This document shows positions 33,347-42,339 of a stretch of 50,773 bases of DNA, one piece after another. The notes under the pieces were generated by a model. That model was not told the origin of the DNA and ran no database searches. It saw nothing but the letters and a program-made list of their open reading frames with translations. This DNA is from Chloroflexota bacterium (GTDB taxonomy: Bacteria > Chloroflexota > Limnocylindria > QHBO01): assembly GCA_040902225.1 (NCBI GenBank), contig JBBDXT010000004.1, forward strand, positions 3,187 through 53,959. The letters are read 5' to 3'. The translations under genes were made by a program, and so were the position numbers. Numbering within the stretch: position 1 is the first letter of the stretch; each line of letters opens with the position of its first letter.

Positions 33347-34414
33347 ATGCCACGACCGATGGCCCGACCGCGGATTCGGGTCCTCCTTCGCGCCGGAGCT
33401 TGGCTCGCGCTGGCTCTCCTGGCCGCAGCCTGCGGCATGGTGCCTCCCGAGCCGCACACCGTCGAGGCCAAGGAGGTCTTCTGGCTCTACAACGTGATCC
33501 TCGTGATGGGCGGCATCGTCTTCGTCGCCGTCGAGGGCTTCATCGTCTACTCGGTCGTTCGCTATCGCCGTCGCGACGATCGGCTACCGACCCAGGTCCA
33601 CGGCAACAACCTGGTCGAGCTGATCTGGACCGCGATTCCGACCGTGATCGTGCTCATCCTCTTCGTCCTGTCGACGCTCACCCTCAACTCGATCTCAAAG
33701 GCATCCACCCCCGGTGTCACGATCGAGGTGGTGGGCAAGCAGTGGTCGTGGGTCTTCCACTACCTCGACGACGATGGGGATCCGGCGAATGACGTTATCG
33801 TCGAGGGCACCGCGCTCAATGGCCTGGTGATGGCCCTTCCAGTCGGGGAGCCGGTGAAGCTCAGGCTGATCTCCAACGACGTCATCCACTCGTTCTTCGT
33901 GCCGGCGTTCCTGGTGAAGATCGACGTCGTCCCGCTGCCGGAGGGCAAGCCGCCCAACGAGCTCTCGTTCACGGTCAGCGAGGTGGGGACCTACAGCGGG
34001 CAATGCGCGGAATTCTGTGGCCTCCGCCACGCCGACATGACCTTCAGCGTGGAGGCCATGTCGCGCGCCGACTTCGATGCCTGGGTCGCGGCCATTCGCT
34101 CCGGTGAGACGCCTGCGCCCTCGGTCCCGGCCGAGGCCACTGTTCTGAAGGTCAGCGCCGATGACACCGCCTTCGACACCAAGGCGCTCGAGGTGGCCGC
34201 CGGCCAGACTTTCAAGATCGAATTCGCCAACAACGAGGACGTCGATCACAACGTGGGGATCTGGAAGGGCGGCGAGGAGCTCTTCCGCGGGGAGATCTTC
34301 GCCGGCCCCGCGACGAAGACGTATGTCGTCGATGGCCTGACGGCGGGCGAGTACACCTTCATCTGCGACGTCCACCCGCTGCCGGCGATGACCGGCACGC
34401 TGACGGTCAAGTAG
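33347..34414 (+). CDS. coxB: Cytochrome c oxidase subunit II with extra C-terminal cupredoxin domain
   Basis: 355 residues from ATG 33347; ATG 33359 is an alternative. The N-terminal export signal has lipobox LAAAC (Cys29). Two spans follow (about 48-70 and 92-112). The CuA domain is complete: HSFFVP (His181), then CAEFCGLRHADM with Cys220, Glu222, Cys224, His228, Met231. After 20 linker residues a second copper-type cupredoxin domain (263-355) has His301, Cys340 (FICDVHPL), His343 and Met348, a full type-1 set. Many caa3 enzymes instead carry a fused cytochrome c here. The extra domain could be a built-in electron donor to CuA. That role is inference. Confidence 0.93.
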   Translation: MPRPMARPRIRVLLRAGAWLALALLAAACGMVPPEPHTVEAKEVFWLYNVILVMGGIVFVAVEGFIVYSVVRYRRRDDRLPTQVHGNNLVELIWTAIPTVIVLILFVLSTLTLNSISKASTPGVTIEVVGKQWSWVFHYLDDDGDPANDVIVEGTALNGLVMALPVGEPVKLRLISNDVIHSFFVPAFLVKIDVVPLPEGKPPNELSFTVSEVGTYSGQCAEFCGLRHADMTFSVEAMSRADFDAWVAAIRSGETPAPSVPAEATVLKVSADDTAFDTKALEVAAGQTFKIEFANNEDVDHNVGIWKGGEELFRGEIFAGPATKTYVVDGLTAGEYTFICDVHPLPAMTGTLTVK

Positions 34415-34435
34415 CGCGAGGCGAGCGAGGAACCG

Positions 34436-36088
34436 ATGGCAACCACGGCCCTGACCCCAACCTCCGAGGGCTACCGCCGTTCGTGGGTGATCGAGTGGTT
34501 GACCACGGTCGACCACAAGAAGATCGGGATCCTGTACATCGTAAACTCGTTCGCCTTCTTCTTCGCCGCGGGCATCCTGGCGGTAGTGATGCGCTCAGAG
34601 CTGGCGGTGCCGGGACTCCAGTTCCTGGACGAGTCGACCTACAACCAGGCCTTCACGATGCACGGCACGATCATGATCTTCCTGTTCGTGGTGCCGGTCC
34701 TGTCCGGCTTCGCGAACTACATCGTGCCGCTCCAGCTGGGCGCGCCCGACATGGCGTTCCCGCGCATCAACGCCCTCAGCTTCTGGTTCCTGCCGCTCGG
34801 CGGCCTCCTCATCTTCTCCGGCTACCTGTTCGGTGGTGCGGCGGCGGAGGGCTGGACGCTGTACACCCCACTGAGTGGCAGCACCTACGCGCAGGGGGTG
34901 GGGACCGACCTGTGGCTGATCGGGCTGCTGCTGGTGGGCACCGCCTCGATCCTCGGCTCGGTCAACTTCATCGCCACCATCTTCAAGATGCGGGCGCCGG
35001 GGATGACCCTCTTCCGGATGCCGATCCTGGTCTGGACGGTGCTGGTGACCGCGACCCTCATCCTGCTCGCCACGCCGGTCTTTGCGGCGGGCATGATCGC
35101 CCTCTTCATCGACCGCAACTACGGCGGCAGCTTCTTCGACCCGACCACCGGCGGCAACCCGATCCTGTGGCAGCACCTCTTCTGGTTCTTCGGCCATCCC
35201 GAGGTGTACATCGTCATCCTGCCGGCGATGGGCGTGGTGAGCGAGATCCTGCCGGTCTTCACCCGGCGCCCGCTCTTCGGATACCGAGCCTTCGTGTTCG
35301 CCACGATCGCCATCGGCCTGCTGAGCTTCAGCGTGTGGGCGCATCACATGTTCACGACCGGGCAGGTCTTCCTGCCGTTCTTCAGCTTCATGACCGCCCT
35401 GATCGCGGTGCCCACCGGCGTGAAGATGTTCAACTGGCTGGCGACGCTGTGGCGCGGCTCGATCATCCTGGCCACGCCGATGCTCTTTGCGCTCGGCTTC
35501 CTGTCGATGTTCCTGATCGGCGGGATCAGCGGCGTGATGCTCTCCGCCCCGCCGATCGACTTCCACCTGCAGGACACCTACTTCGTGGTCGCGCACCTGC
35601 ACTACGTCTTCTTTGGCGGCAGCGTCTTCGGTGTCTTTGCGGCGACCTACTACTGGTTCCCCAAGATGACGGGCCGACGCCTGAACGAGCCGCTCGGCAA
35701 GGTCCACTTCTGGATGCATTTCATCGGCTTCAACCTCGCCTTCTTCCCGCAGCACATCCTCGGCATCCAGGGGATGCCGCGTCGCGTCGCCGACTACTCA
35801 CCCGATGCCGGCTGGACGCTGCTGAACCTGGCGTCGACGGCGGGATCGTTCCTGATCGCCGCAAGCGTGCTGCCGTTCCTGGTGAACGTGGTCGCCACCT
35901 TCATCAACGGCGAGCGGGTGGGGGACGACCCTTGGGAGGGGAACACGCTGGAATGGGCCACCAGCTCGCCGCCGCCGCCCTACAACTTCGACACGCTGCC
36001 GCCGATCCGCAGCGAGCGACCGGTCTTCGACCTTCGTCACAAGCACGACGTCGAGCACGTCACCGCTGCGAAGGTGGAGGACCAGTGA
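34436..36088 (+). CDS. coxA: Cytochrome c oxidase subunit I
   Basis: 550 residues, twelve or more spans. Key residues are visible: TMHGTIMIFLF (low-spin haem His), WFFGHPEVYIVILP (CuB His, the proton-channel Glu and the cross-linked Tyr), WAHHMFTTG (two CuB His), PTGVKMFNW (K-channel Lys) and VAHLHYVFFGG (haem a3 and haem a His). The Glu in HPEVY marks an A1-type haem-copper oxidase. The C-terminal 50 residues are hydrophilic. It starts 21 nt after coxB and overlaps coxC by 4 nt. Confidence 0.97.
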   Translation: MATTALTPTSEGYRRSWVIEWLTTVDHKKIGILYIVNSFAFFFAAGILAVVMRSELAVPGLQFLDESTYNQAFTMHGTIMIFLFVVPVLSGFANYIVPLQLGAPDMAFPRINALSFWFLPLGGLLIFSGYLFGGAAAEGWTLYTPLSGSTYAQGVGTDLWLIGLLLVGTASILGSVNFIATIFKMRAPGMTLFRMPILVWTVLVTATLILLATPVFAAGMIALFIDRNYGGSFFDPTTGGNPILWQHLFWFFGHPEVYIVILPAMGVVSEILPVFTRRPLFGYRAFVFATIAIGLLSFSVWAHHMFTTGQVFLPFFSFMTALIAVPTGVKMFNWLATLWRGSIILATPMLFALGFLSMFLIGGISGVMLSAPPIDFHLQDTYFVVAHLHYVFFGGSVFGVFAATYYWFPKMTGRRLNEPLGKVHFWMHFIGFNLAFFPQHILGIQGMPRRVADYSPDAGWTLLNLASTAGSFLIAASVLPFLVNVVATFINGERVGDDPWEGNTLEWATSSPPPPYNFDTLPPIRSERPVFDLRHKHDVEHVTAAKVEDQ

Positions 36089-36708
36089 CCGTCCAGGTCC
36101 CGACCAGCATGAGCGCGGACATCACCACTCACACCGAGCTGGCGCACCGCAAGGCGGGGATGCCGACCCCGCTGGTCGGGATGCTGCTCTTCATCGCCAG
36201 CGAGGTGATGTTCTTCGGCGGGCTCTTTGCCTCCTATTTCAACGCCCGCGCGGTCCACATCGGGGAGTGGGGGCCGCCGACCGGGGCGCCGGAGCTGGAG
36301 ATCCTGCCGATCGCCCTTCCGATCACGATCATCCTGGTGGCTTCGAGCTTCGCGATGCAGTTCGGGGTATGGGCGATCCGTCGCGGCGACCAGCGCGCGA
36401 TGCGCAACTGGACGCTGCTCACCCTGGTACTGGGGGTGATCTTCCTGATCGGGCAGATCTACGACTACACCACGCTGGGCTTCGGGATCAGCGACGGGGC
36501 GTTCGGGACCGTCTTCTACACGCTCACCGGATTCCACGGCGCGCACGTCTTCGGCGGGGCGGTCGGTCTCACCATCCTGGCGGCGCGAGCGTCCCAGGGC
36601 CAGTTCAGCAAGCAGAACCACGTGGCGGTCGAGGCGATCAGCTTCTACTGGCATTTCGTGGACGTGGTCTGGATTGCCCTCTTCAGCACGCTGTACTTCC
36701 TGCGTTAG
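36085..36708 (+). CDS. coxC: Cytochrome c oxidase subunit III
   Basis: 207 residues from GTG 36085 (GTGA overlap with coxA). It is the short, five-span form of subunit III. Markers: GMLLFIASEVMFFGGLFASYF, LTGFHGAHVFGG and AISFYWHFVDVVWIALFSTLYFL. The conserved Glu in SEVMFF and the final WHFVDVVW are diagnostic. Confidence 0.95.
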   Translation: MTVQVPTSMSADITTHTELAHRKAGMPTPLVGMLLFIASEVMFFGGLFASYFNARAVHIGEWGPPTGAPELEILPIALPITIILVASSFAMQFGVWAIRRGDQRAMRNWTLLTLVLGVIFLIGQIYDYTTLGFGISDGAFGTVFYTLTGFHGAHVFGGAVGLTILAARASQGQFSKQNHVAVEAISFYWHFVDVVWIALFSTLYFLR

Positions 36709-36720
36709 GAGGCTGATCGA

Positions 36721-37068
36721 GTGACGGACGCCGCCTTCGGATATCTGCTGTTGGCGATCGGCATCACCTTCGTGCTGGGCGTCGTGTACGCCATCACCAG
36801 CCACGTCAGCGTTTCCACGGTGAGGCCCAGGCCGCCGCGTGGCGTCCATCTGCCGAACCCGAGCGCGCTGCCCGTGATCCTGGCCGTGGGCGGGGCGCTG
36901 CTGGGCGCCGGCCTTGCATTCCGCACCGACGACCAACTCGCCAATCCCTTCCTGGCGATCCCCGGCCTGCTCATCTTCCTGTACGCAGTGGTGGCCTGGG
37001 TGCGTGCTGCCGGCCGCGAGTGGGACGAGGTCGAGCGCGGGCCGCATGATGACACCGCCGGGCATTGA
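36721..37068 (+). CDS. Small membrane protein, cytochrome oxidase subunit IV-like
   Basis: 115 residues from GTG 36721, 12 nt after coxC, with GAGG about 9 nt upstream. Spans: FGYLLLAIGITFVLGVVYAI, PVILAVGGALLGAGLAF, and FLAIPGLLIFLYAVVAWV. The position after coxC and the size match subunit IV of bacterial oxidases, but sequence similarity is weak; the call rests mainly on context. Confidence 0.65.
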   Translation: MTDAAFGYLLLAIGITFVLGVVYAITSHVSVSTVRPRPPRGVHLPNPSALPVILAVGGALLGAGLAFRTDDQLANPFLAIPGLLIFLYAVVAWVRAAGREWDEVERGPHDDTAGH

Positions 37069-37075
37069 CGCGTCC

Positions 37076-37657
37076 ATGACTGCTACGACCGGCGAACCGA
37101 TCGGCCGAGCCGCGCGGCGGGGCGGCGCGGGTCGCCTTCCGCGCTGGTATTACGCCGCCGCAGCGATCGCTCCATTCCTGATCCTCGCCGTCTGGGGCAC
37201 GGTCCTGTTGGCCGGGCGCGCCCCCGCGCTGGCCCGGGTCGGCGAGCCGGCACCGGCGTTTGTGCTAGCCGATCTCGACGGGAATCCGCTGAGCCTCAGC
37301 GACCTGCGCGGACGCCCGGTGATCGTCAACTTCTGGGCGAGCGACTGCGCTCCGTGCATCGATGAGTTCCCGCTGCTGTCGTCAACAGTCGCGGCCCACA
37401 AGGACGACGGGCTGGCGGTGGTGGGGATCGTGGTCGGCGATACCTCGGAGGCGGCGCGCGACTTCCTGGCGCGCATGGGAGCGACCTGGCCATCGGCGAT
37501 GGACCCCGGCGACGCGGTCGCCAGGCAATACGGCATCATCGGGCCACCCGACTCCTTCTTCATCAACCGCGACGGGATCGTGGTGAGCCGCCGCATCGGC
37601 CCGCTCAACGCTGCCGAGATGGAGCGCAGGCTGGCAGGCATCCTGGGAGAGGAGTGA
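37076..37657 (+). CDS. TlpA/ResA-like membrane-anchored thioredoxin
   Basis: 193 residues. One N-terminal anchor (YYAAAAIAPFLILAVWGTVLLAG) precedes an AhpC/TSA-like thioredoxin fold with the redox site FWASDCAPCIDEF (CxxC), then VVGIVVGDTSEAARDFL and GIIGPPDSFFINRDGIV (cis-Pro loop). Such proteins reduce disulfides of oxidase copper centres or of apocytochrome. The location in the cox operon suggests maturation of CuA or the cupredoxin site, which is inference. ATG 37046 is an alternative start. Confidence 0.88.
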   Translation: MTATTGEPIGRAARRGGAGRLPRWYYAAAAIAPFLILAVWGTVLLAGRAPALARVGEPAPAFVLADLDGNPLSLSDLRGRPVIVNFWASDCAPCIDEFPLLSSTVAAHKDDGLAVVGIVVGDTSEAARDFLARMGATWPSAMDPGDAVARQYGIIGPPDSFFINRDGIVVSRRIGPLNAAEMERRLAGILGEE

Positions 37658-37872
37658 TGGTCATGGAACCGAACGTCCCGGCCACGGCGGAGGAGACGGG
37701 GCTGGTGCTCGACACGACCCACGATCTGCATGGCGATCACCTCGACCCGCAGGTCCAGGTCGTGCGCCAGAACGTCCGTGTCGCCCTCCTGCCGCTCGCG
37801 ATCATTGCGTTCACCCTGATCGCGTTCATCGCGGCGGCGTGGACCTTCCTGACCGCCCTGCCGCCATCCTGA
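37654..37872 (+). CDS. Single-span small membrane protein at the end of the cox operon
   Basis: 72 residues from GTG 37654 (or ATG 37657), overlapping the thioredoxin stop. A hydrophilic, acidic N-terminus containing THDLHGDHLDPQ, with several His and Asp, leads to one C-terminal span (LLPLAIIAFTLIAFIAAAWTFL). No family is recognised. Size and position suggest a small oxidase subunit or assembly factor. Confidence 0.6.
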   Translation: MMVMEPNVPATAEETGLVLDTTHDLHGDHLDPQVQVVRQNVRVALLPLAIIAFTLIAFIAAAWTFLTALPPS

Positions 37873-37893
37873 CGCCGCTGCCCCGACTCGCGC

Positions 37894-39123
37894 TCAGGAG
37901 GGCGTGGCGGCGAGAGCCTCCGGGTAGCGCTTCGCGACGTAGTCCTCGAGGATCTCCAGGAAGCGCGGCACGATGTCGTCGCCGCGCAGCGTCGTGCGCA
38001 GCTGCCCGTCGACGAAGACGGGCGCCACCGGCTCCTCGAAGGTGCCCGGCAGGCTGATCCCGATATCCGCGTGCTTGCTCTCGCCGGGTCCGTTCACCAC
38101 GCAGCCCATGACCGCCACCCGCAGCTCCTCGACGCCGGGGTGCGTGCGGCCCCAGACGGGCATCTGGTCGCGCAGGTAGGCGCCGATGTCGCGGGCCATC
38201 TCCTGGAAGAAGGTCGAGGTGGTCCGGCCGCAGCCCGGGCAGGCGCTGACCTGCGGAGTGAAGCTGCGCAGCCCGAGCGATTGCAGCACCTGCTGCGCAA
38301 TTTGCACCTCCTCGGTGCGGTCGCCGCCGGGCGAGGGCGTCAGGCTGACCCGGATCGTGTCGCCGATCCCGCGCTGCAGGAGGATCGCCAGCCCGGCGGT
38401 GGACGAGATGATGCCTCGCGATCCCATCCCCGCCTCGGTGAGGCCCAGGTGCAGCGGGTAGTCGCACCGCTCCGCAAGTCGCCCGTAGACCTCGACCAGG
38501 TCCTGCACGCCGGACACCTTGGCGGAGATGATGATGCGGTCGTGCCCCAGCCCGGTCTCCTCGGCCAGCCGCGCCGAGCGCAACGCCGACTCGAGCATGG
38601 CGTCGATCATCACGTCGCGCGACTCACGCGGCTCAGGCAGCGCGGCATTGGCGTCCATCAGCTCGGTCAGCAGCTGCTGGTCGAGCGAGCCCCAGTTCAC
38701 GCCGATGCGCACCGGCTTGCCGTTGGCGATCGCCACTTCCACGATCTGGCTGAACTGCTGGTCGTGCCGCTTGGTGCCGACGTTGCCCGGGTTGATGCGG
38801 TACTTGGCCAGTGCGGCCGCGCAGGCCGGGTATTTCGTCAGCAGCAGGTGGCCGTTGTAGTGGAAGTCCCCGATCAGCGGGACCCCCACACCCAGCCCGT
38901 CGAGCTTCTCGCGGATGATGGGCACGGCCTGTGCTGCCGCGTCGTTGTTGACCGTGACGCGCACCAGCTCCGACCCGGCGTGCGCCAGCTGGGCGACCTG
39001 GATCGCGGTGGCATCCGCATCCGCTGTGTCGGTGTTCGTCATGGACTGCACCACGATCGGATGTCCGGAGCCGATCAGCACCCCGCCGACGTCCACGCTC
39101 ACGGTCTGGCGACGATCGATCAT
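37894..39123 (-). CDS. ispG: 4-hydroxy-3-methylbut-2-enyl diphosphate synthase
   Basis: 409 residues, bacterial GcpE-length. It performs the penultimate step of the MEP isoprenoid pathway. The C-terminal iron-sulfur ligands are CPGCGR and GCVVNGPGE. The N-terminal TIM barrel has [54 protein letters not shown] and [23 protein letters not shown] lies 6 nt before ATG 39123. Confidence 0.96.
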   Translation of the reverse strand: MIDRRQTVSVDVGGVLIGSGHPIVVQSMTNTDTADADATAIQVAQLAHAGSELVRVTVNNDAAAQAVPIIREKLDGLGVGVPLIGDFHYNGHLLLTKYPACAAALAKYRINPGNVGTKRHDQQFSQIVEVAIANGKPVRIGVNWGSLDQQLLTELMDANAALPEPRESRDVMIDAMLESALRSARLAEETGLGHDRIIISAKVSGVQDLVEVYGRLAERCDYPLHLGLTEAGMGSRGIISSTAGLAILLQRGIGDTIRVSLTPSPGGDRTEEVQIAQQVLQSLGLRSFTPQVSACPGCGRTTSTFFQEMARDIGAYLRDQMPVWGRTHPGVEELRVAVMGCVVNGPGESKHADIGISLPGTFEEPVAPVFVDGQLRTTLRGDDIVPRFLEILEDYVAKRYPEALAATPS

Positions 39124-39129
39124 GGCCCG

Positions 39130-39135
39130 AGTGTA
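39130..39135 (-). promoter_or_regulatory. Putative -10 TACACT for ispG
   Basis: TACACT on the minus strand, 6 nt before ATG 39123; leaderless pattern. Confidence 0.5.
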
Positions 39136-39192
39136 CTCAGGATCGTGGCGCGGCCGCCCCGACGGCGGCATCGGGCCGTTCGACGACTTCGC

Positions 39193-39198
39193 TAGACT
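39193..39198 (+). promoter_or_regulatory. Putative -10 TAGACT for trxB
   Basis: TAGACT, 6 nt before ATG 39205; no Shine-Dalgarno. Divergent from the ispG promoter about 60 nt away. Confidence 0.5.
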
Positions 39199-39204
39199 GA
39201 ATTC

Positions 39205-40209
39205 ATGACCGCGACCGTTCCGCCCAGCACGGGCACGCCTGAAACTGACGCTACCAATACCCGCCGCCACAAGCTCGCGATCATCGGATCCGGGCCCGCC
39301 GGACTGACCGCTGCCATCTACGCCGCCCGGGCGAACCTCGAGCCGATGGTCTTCGCCGGCAACACGCCGCTCGGCCAGCTGATGATCACCTCGGACGTGG
39401 AGAACTACCCCGGATTCCCCGGCGGCGTGCAGGGGCCTGAGCTGATGCAGCTATTCCGGGACCAGGCCGAGCGCTTCGGGAGCAAGCTCCTGGACCGGGA
39501 CGTGACCCGCGTGGACTTCAGCCAGCGTCCGCATCGGCTCTGGGTGGGCGACGACGAGTACCAGGCCGATGCCGTGATCGTCGCAACCGGCGCCTCCGCG
39601 CTATGGCTCGGCCTCGAGTCCGAGGAGCAGTTCCGGGGACGCGGCGTGAGCGCCTGCGCAACGTGCGACGGGTTCTTCTTTCGCGATCGCGAGATCGCGG
39701 TGGTGGGCGGTGGCGACACCGCCCTGGAGGAGGCGCTCTTCCTGACCCGCTTCGCATCTAAGGTGACCATGCTGGTCCGGCGTGAAGCGTTCCGCGGAAG
39801 CAAGATCATGCAGGACCGCGCCTTCGCGCACCCCAAGGTCGACGTGCGCTGGAACACCGAGGTGACCGATGTGCGCGGCGAGATGACCGTCAACGAGCTC
39901 GGGCTGCGGGACACGGTCACGGGCGAGGCATCGAATTTTCCAGTCCAGGGGCTCTTCATCGCCATCGGCTACAAGCCGAACACCGATCTCTTTGCCGGCC
40001 AGCTTGACCTCAACGAGCGCGGCTACTGCGTCGTCGATGCCGGCACGCGGACCAAGGTCGAGGGCGTCTTCGTGGCGGGCGACGTTCACGATCACCTGTA
40101 CCGCCAGGCGGTTACAGCCGCGGGTGACGGTTGCCGGGCCGCGATCGATGCCGAGCGCTGGCTCGAATCGGTGGGACAGATCGAGGCCTCGACCGCGACC
40201 AACTGGTAG
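39205..40209 (+). CDS. trxB: Thioredoxin reductase
   Basis: 334 residues. FAD site [18 protein letters not shown], redox-active CATC in [18 protein letters not shown] site [15 protein letters not shown], and the C-terminal FAD loop [23 protein letters not shown]. It reduces thioredoxin with NADPH and would support the thiol systems here. Full length. Confidence 0.96.
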   Translation: MTATVPPSTGTPETDATNTRRHKLAIIGSGPAGLTAAIYAARANLEPMVFAGNTPLGQLMITSDVENYPGFPGGVQGPELMQLFRDQAERFGSKLLDRDVTRVDFSQRPHRLWVGDDEYQADAVIVATGASALWLGLESEEQFRGRGVSACATCDGFFFRDREIAVVGGGDTALEEALFLTRFASKVTMLVRREAFRGSKIMQDRAFAHPKVDVRWNTEVTDVRGEMTVNELGLRDTVTGEASNFPVQGLFIAIGYKPNTDLFAGQLDLNERGYCVVDAGTRTKVEGVFVAGDVHDHLYRQAVTAAGDGCRAAIDAERWLESVGQIEASTATNW

Positions 40210-40218
40210 CCGCCCCGG

Positions 40219-41115
40219 CTACTCCAGCAGCGAAGCGGCCAGCTCGGGAGTGACGCCTTCGCGGCCGGCGTCGGCAAGGTGCTGGAGGGTCGTGCGCCAG
40301 CGAGGATCGGCGGCGAAGGCGATCTGCAGCTCGCGACGCCCACCCTCGACGTCGCCCGCCGCGGCCAGCTCCACGCCCCGCCAAAAGGCGAGCTCGTAGG
40401 CGTCGGGCGACATCTGCCGCGCAAGCTCATAGCGCTCGGCCGTGCTGCTGCCAGCCTCCGCGGCATCTCCCTCTTCGTCCATCAGGTCGTACGCCAGCTG
40501 CATGGTGACGATCCGCCGCAGCTCGGGGACCGGGTCGGGGTGATCCTCGATGCGCAGGTCCATGAGCCGTCCGCGCCAGGCAGCGGGCTGCAGGTCGGCC
40601 TTGACGACCATGATGGCCGCCGACTGGCGACCGCGGACATCGCCGCCCTCCGCCTCGGCCGCCTCCATGGCCCGTAGCAGGCGCTCGACGAATGGAACCT
40701 CCAGGGCCACGGCGCTCTCGTAGGCGGCGGCCATCGCGGGCCAGCAGCTGGAGCGCTCGAGCAGGTTTCCCTGCACGGTGAAGCCGTCGCCCAAGAGGTG
40801 TCCGCAGGCCGGGATGCAGTCGGCTCCGGTATGTGCGGACACTCGTCCCTGGCTGTCGACCACGCCGAGCTGGCGGACGTGTGCCTGTTCATCGCCCGGC
40901 ACCAGTGCCGCAACCACCGCATCGGCTGCCTGGCCGGCGCGCAGCATCTCGAGCCCCATCGGGCCGAAGCTGACATTGACCGATGCCTGGGTGGCGATCG
41001 CGCCGACCCCCGCCTCGAGCCACGGGACGGTCGCGCCAACGCCGAGGTAGTGCGACTGGACGGCGACCCCGAAGCGCCCGGTCACCGGATCGCGGGCGAC
41101 GATGCTGTAGGTCAC
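40219..41115 (-). CDS. DUF1028 family Ntn-hydrolase-like protein
   Basis: 298 residues from GTG 41115, which gives the normal family N-terminus TYSIVARDPVTGRFGVAVQSH; an upstream extension is unconserved. Further DUF1028 markers: GAIATQASVNVSFGPMGLEML, QLGVVDSQGRVSAHTG, and NLLERSSCWPAMAAAYE. The fold is Ntn-hydrolase-like; activity is not established. The C-terminal third (about 215-298) is a helical TPR-like extension. It converges with trxB, 9 nt apart. Confidence 0.85.
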   Translation of the reverse strand: MTYSIVARDPVTGRFGVAVQSHYLGVGATVPWLEAGVGAIATQASVNVSFGPMGLEMLRAGQAADAVVAALVPGDEQAHVRQLGVVDSQGRVSAHTGADCIPACGHLLGDGFTVQGNLLERSSCWPAMAAAYESAVALEVPFVERLLRAMEAAEAEGGDVRGRQSAAIMVVKADLQPAAWRGRLMDLRIEDHPDPVPELRRIVTMQLAYDLMDEEGDAAEAGSSTAERYELARQMSPDAYELAFWRGVELAAAGDVEGGRRELQIAFAADPRWRTTLQHLADAGREGVTPELAASLLE

Positions 41116-41121
41116 GGGCGC

Positions 41122-41127
41122 AGGGTA
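41122..41127 (-). promoter_or_regulatory. Putative -10 TACCCT for the DUF1028 gene
   Basis: TACCCT on the minus strand, 6 nt before GTG 41115; leaderless pattern that selects the GTG. Confidence 0.45.
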
Positions 41128-41147
41128 GCGACCTCGACAGCCACCTG

Positions 41148-41153
41148 TACACT
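41148..41153 (+). promoter_or_regulatory. Putative -10 TACACT for the two-ACT gene
   Basis: TACACT, 33 nt before ATG 41187. This gene has a leader and a strong AAGGAGG (41176-41182), contrasting with the leaderless neighbours. Confidence 0.45.
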
Positions 41154-41186
41154 CCATCGATTCCGCATCGACCACAAGGAGGAGGC

Positions 41187-41564
41187 ATGAACGCATTCAT
41201 CGTCGAGCTGCCGAACCGGCCGGGGAGCGTGGCCATGATCGCCGAGGCGGTAGCCGAGCGCGGGATCAACATCACCGGGTTCGCCGGCGCCACCTCGGGT
41301 GAGCTCGGATCGGTCTCGTTCACCACCGACGACGAGTCGGGAACGCGGACCGCCCTGGGGGAGAAGGGCTGGGTCTACCGCGAGGTGCCGATGGTGACCT
41401 TCAGCCTCGAGCATCGTCCGGGGACCCTGGCCGCGGCCGCGCGCCGGCTTGCCGACGCGGGGATCAACATCGAGACGGTGTTCGTCGCAGGCATGGACGG
41501 CGACAAGGTGAGCGTCGCATTCGGAGTCGACGACCCCGAGGCCGCACAGCGGGCGCTCGGCTAG
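41187..41564 (+). CDS. Tandem ACT-domain protein
   Basis: 125 residues with a strong ribosome binding site. Two ACT domains fill the protein: NAFIVELPNRPGSVAMIAEA with ERGINITGFAG, and VTFSLEHRPGTLAAAARRLADAGINIETVFVAG. The RPG turns after the first strand are the usual amino-acid-binding position. Stand-alone ACT pairs act as allosteric sensors of amino acids; partner and ligand are unknown. Confidence 0.85.
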   Translation: MNAFIVELPNRPGSVAMIAEAVAERGINITGFAGATSGELGSVSFTTDDESGTRTALGEKGWVYREVPMVTFSLEHRPGTLAAAARRLADAGINIETVFVAGMDGDKVSVAFGVDDPEAAQRALG

Positions 41565-41580
41565 GCCCGCCGCCTGCCGA

Positions 41581-42339
41581 TCAGTGGCTCTCGCGCGGAC
41601 CGAGGGCCTGCCGGCCGACGTCTGGAAGGTCGGTGACGAAGCCCCACAGGCCGTAGGCGGCCAGCTGCTGCATGCGGACCGGGTCGTTCACGACGTAGCA
41701 GCCCATCAGCCGACCATACGCGGTGGCCAGCGAGAGGATCGGCTCGGGATCGAGTCCGAGGTCGCCCTCCCATGGGTGGACGGCCGCATGGCCGTGCTCG
41801 ACGGCGTAGATCAACGCGGCTTCGATCGGCTGCGACGGGACCAGCAGGTATCCGGTCGCAAGCTCGGGATCGAGCGCCCGCGCCTCGTCGATGATCCGCT
41901 CGTCGAAGCTGATCAGGCTCACCGCCCCGGCGGCGCGCACCCGCGAGCCGCGCAGCCCCTCGATCGCCGGAGCCGTCGCGGCGCGTGCCTTGACCTCGAC
42001 CACCAGCCCGATGCCGTCAGGCAGCCATTCGAGCACCTCGGCGAAGGTGGGGACGGTGAGCCCCTTGCCGCGGAACGGGAACGACCCGTCTGGCGCCTCG
42101 AAGCGGCAACCGGCGTCGGCCGCGCCCAGCTGCTTCAGCGTCATCGAGCTGATGGACCCGGTGAGGTCGGTGGTGCGCTCCAGCGTCTCGTCGTGCACCA
42201 GTGCCAGCTCCCCGTCGGCGGTCAGGTGCACGTCGAGCTCGATCGCGTCGGCGCCCATATCGACCGCACGGCGATAGGCCTCCATCGTGTTCTCCGGGGC
42301 GACGGCGGAGGCGCCACGGTGTGCCACGATCAATGTCAT
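41581..42339 (-). CDS. Glycerophosphodiester phosphodiesterase
   Basis: 252 residues. The GDPD motifs are complete: IVAHRGASAVAPENTMEAYRR, ADAIELDVHLTADGELALVHDETLERTT (two His and acidic metal ligands), VVEVKAR and a C-terminal YVVNDPVRMQQLAAYGLWGFVTDLPD. It hydrolyses glycerophosphodiesters to glycerol-3-phosphate; no signal peptide, so cytoplasmic. The ATG overlaps the MFS stop (ATGA). Confidence 0.94.
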   Translation of the reverse strand: MTLIVAHRGASAVAPENTMEAYRRAVDMGADAIELDVHLTADGELALVHDETLERTTDLTGSISSMTLKQLGAADAGCRFEAPDGSFPFRGKGLTVPTFAEVLEWLPDGIGLVVEVKARAATAPAIEGLRGSRVRAAGAVSLISFDERIIDEARALDPELATGYLLVPSQPIEAALIYAVEHGHAAVHPWEGDLGLDPEPILSLATAYGRLMGCYVVNDPVRMQQLAAYGLWGFVTDLPDVGRQALGPRESH

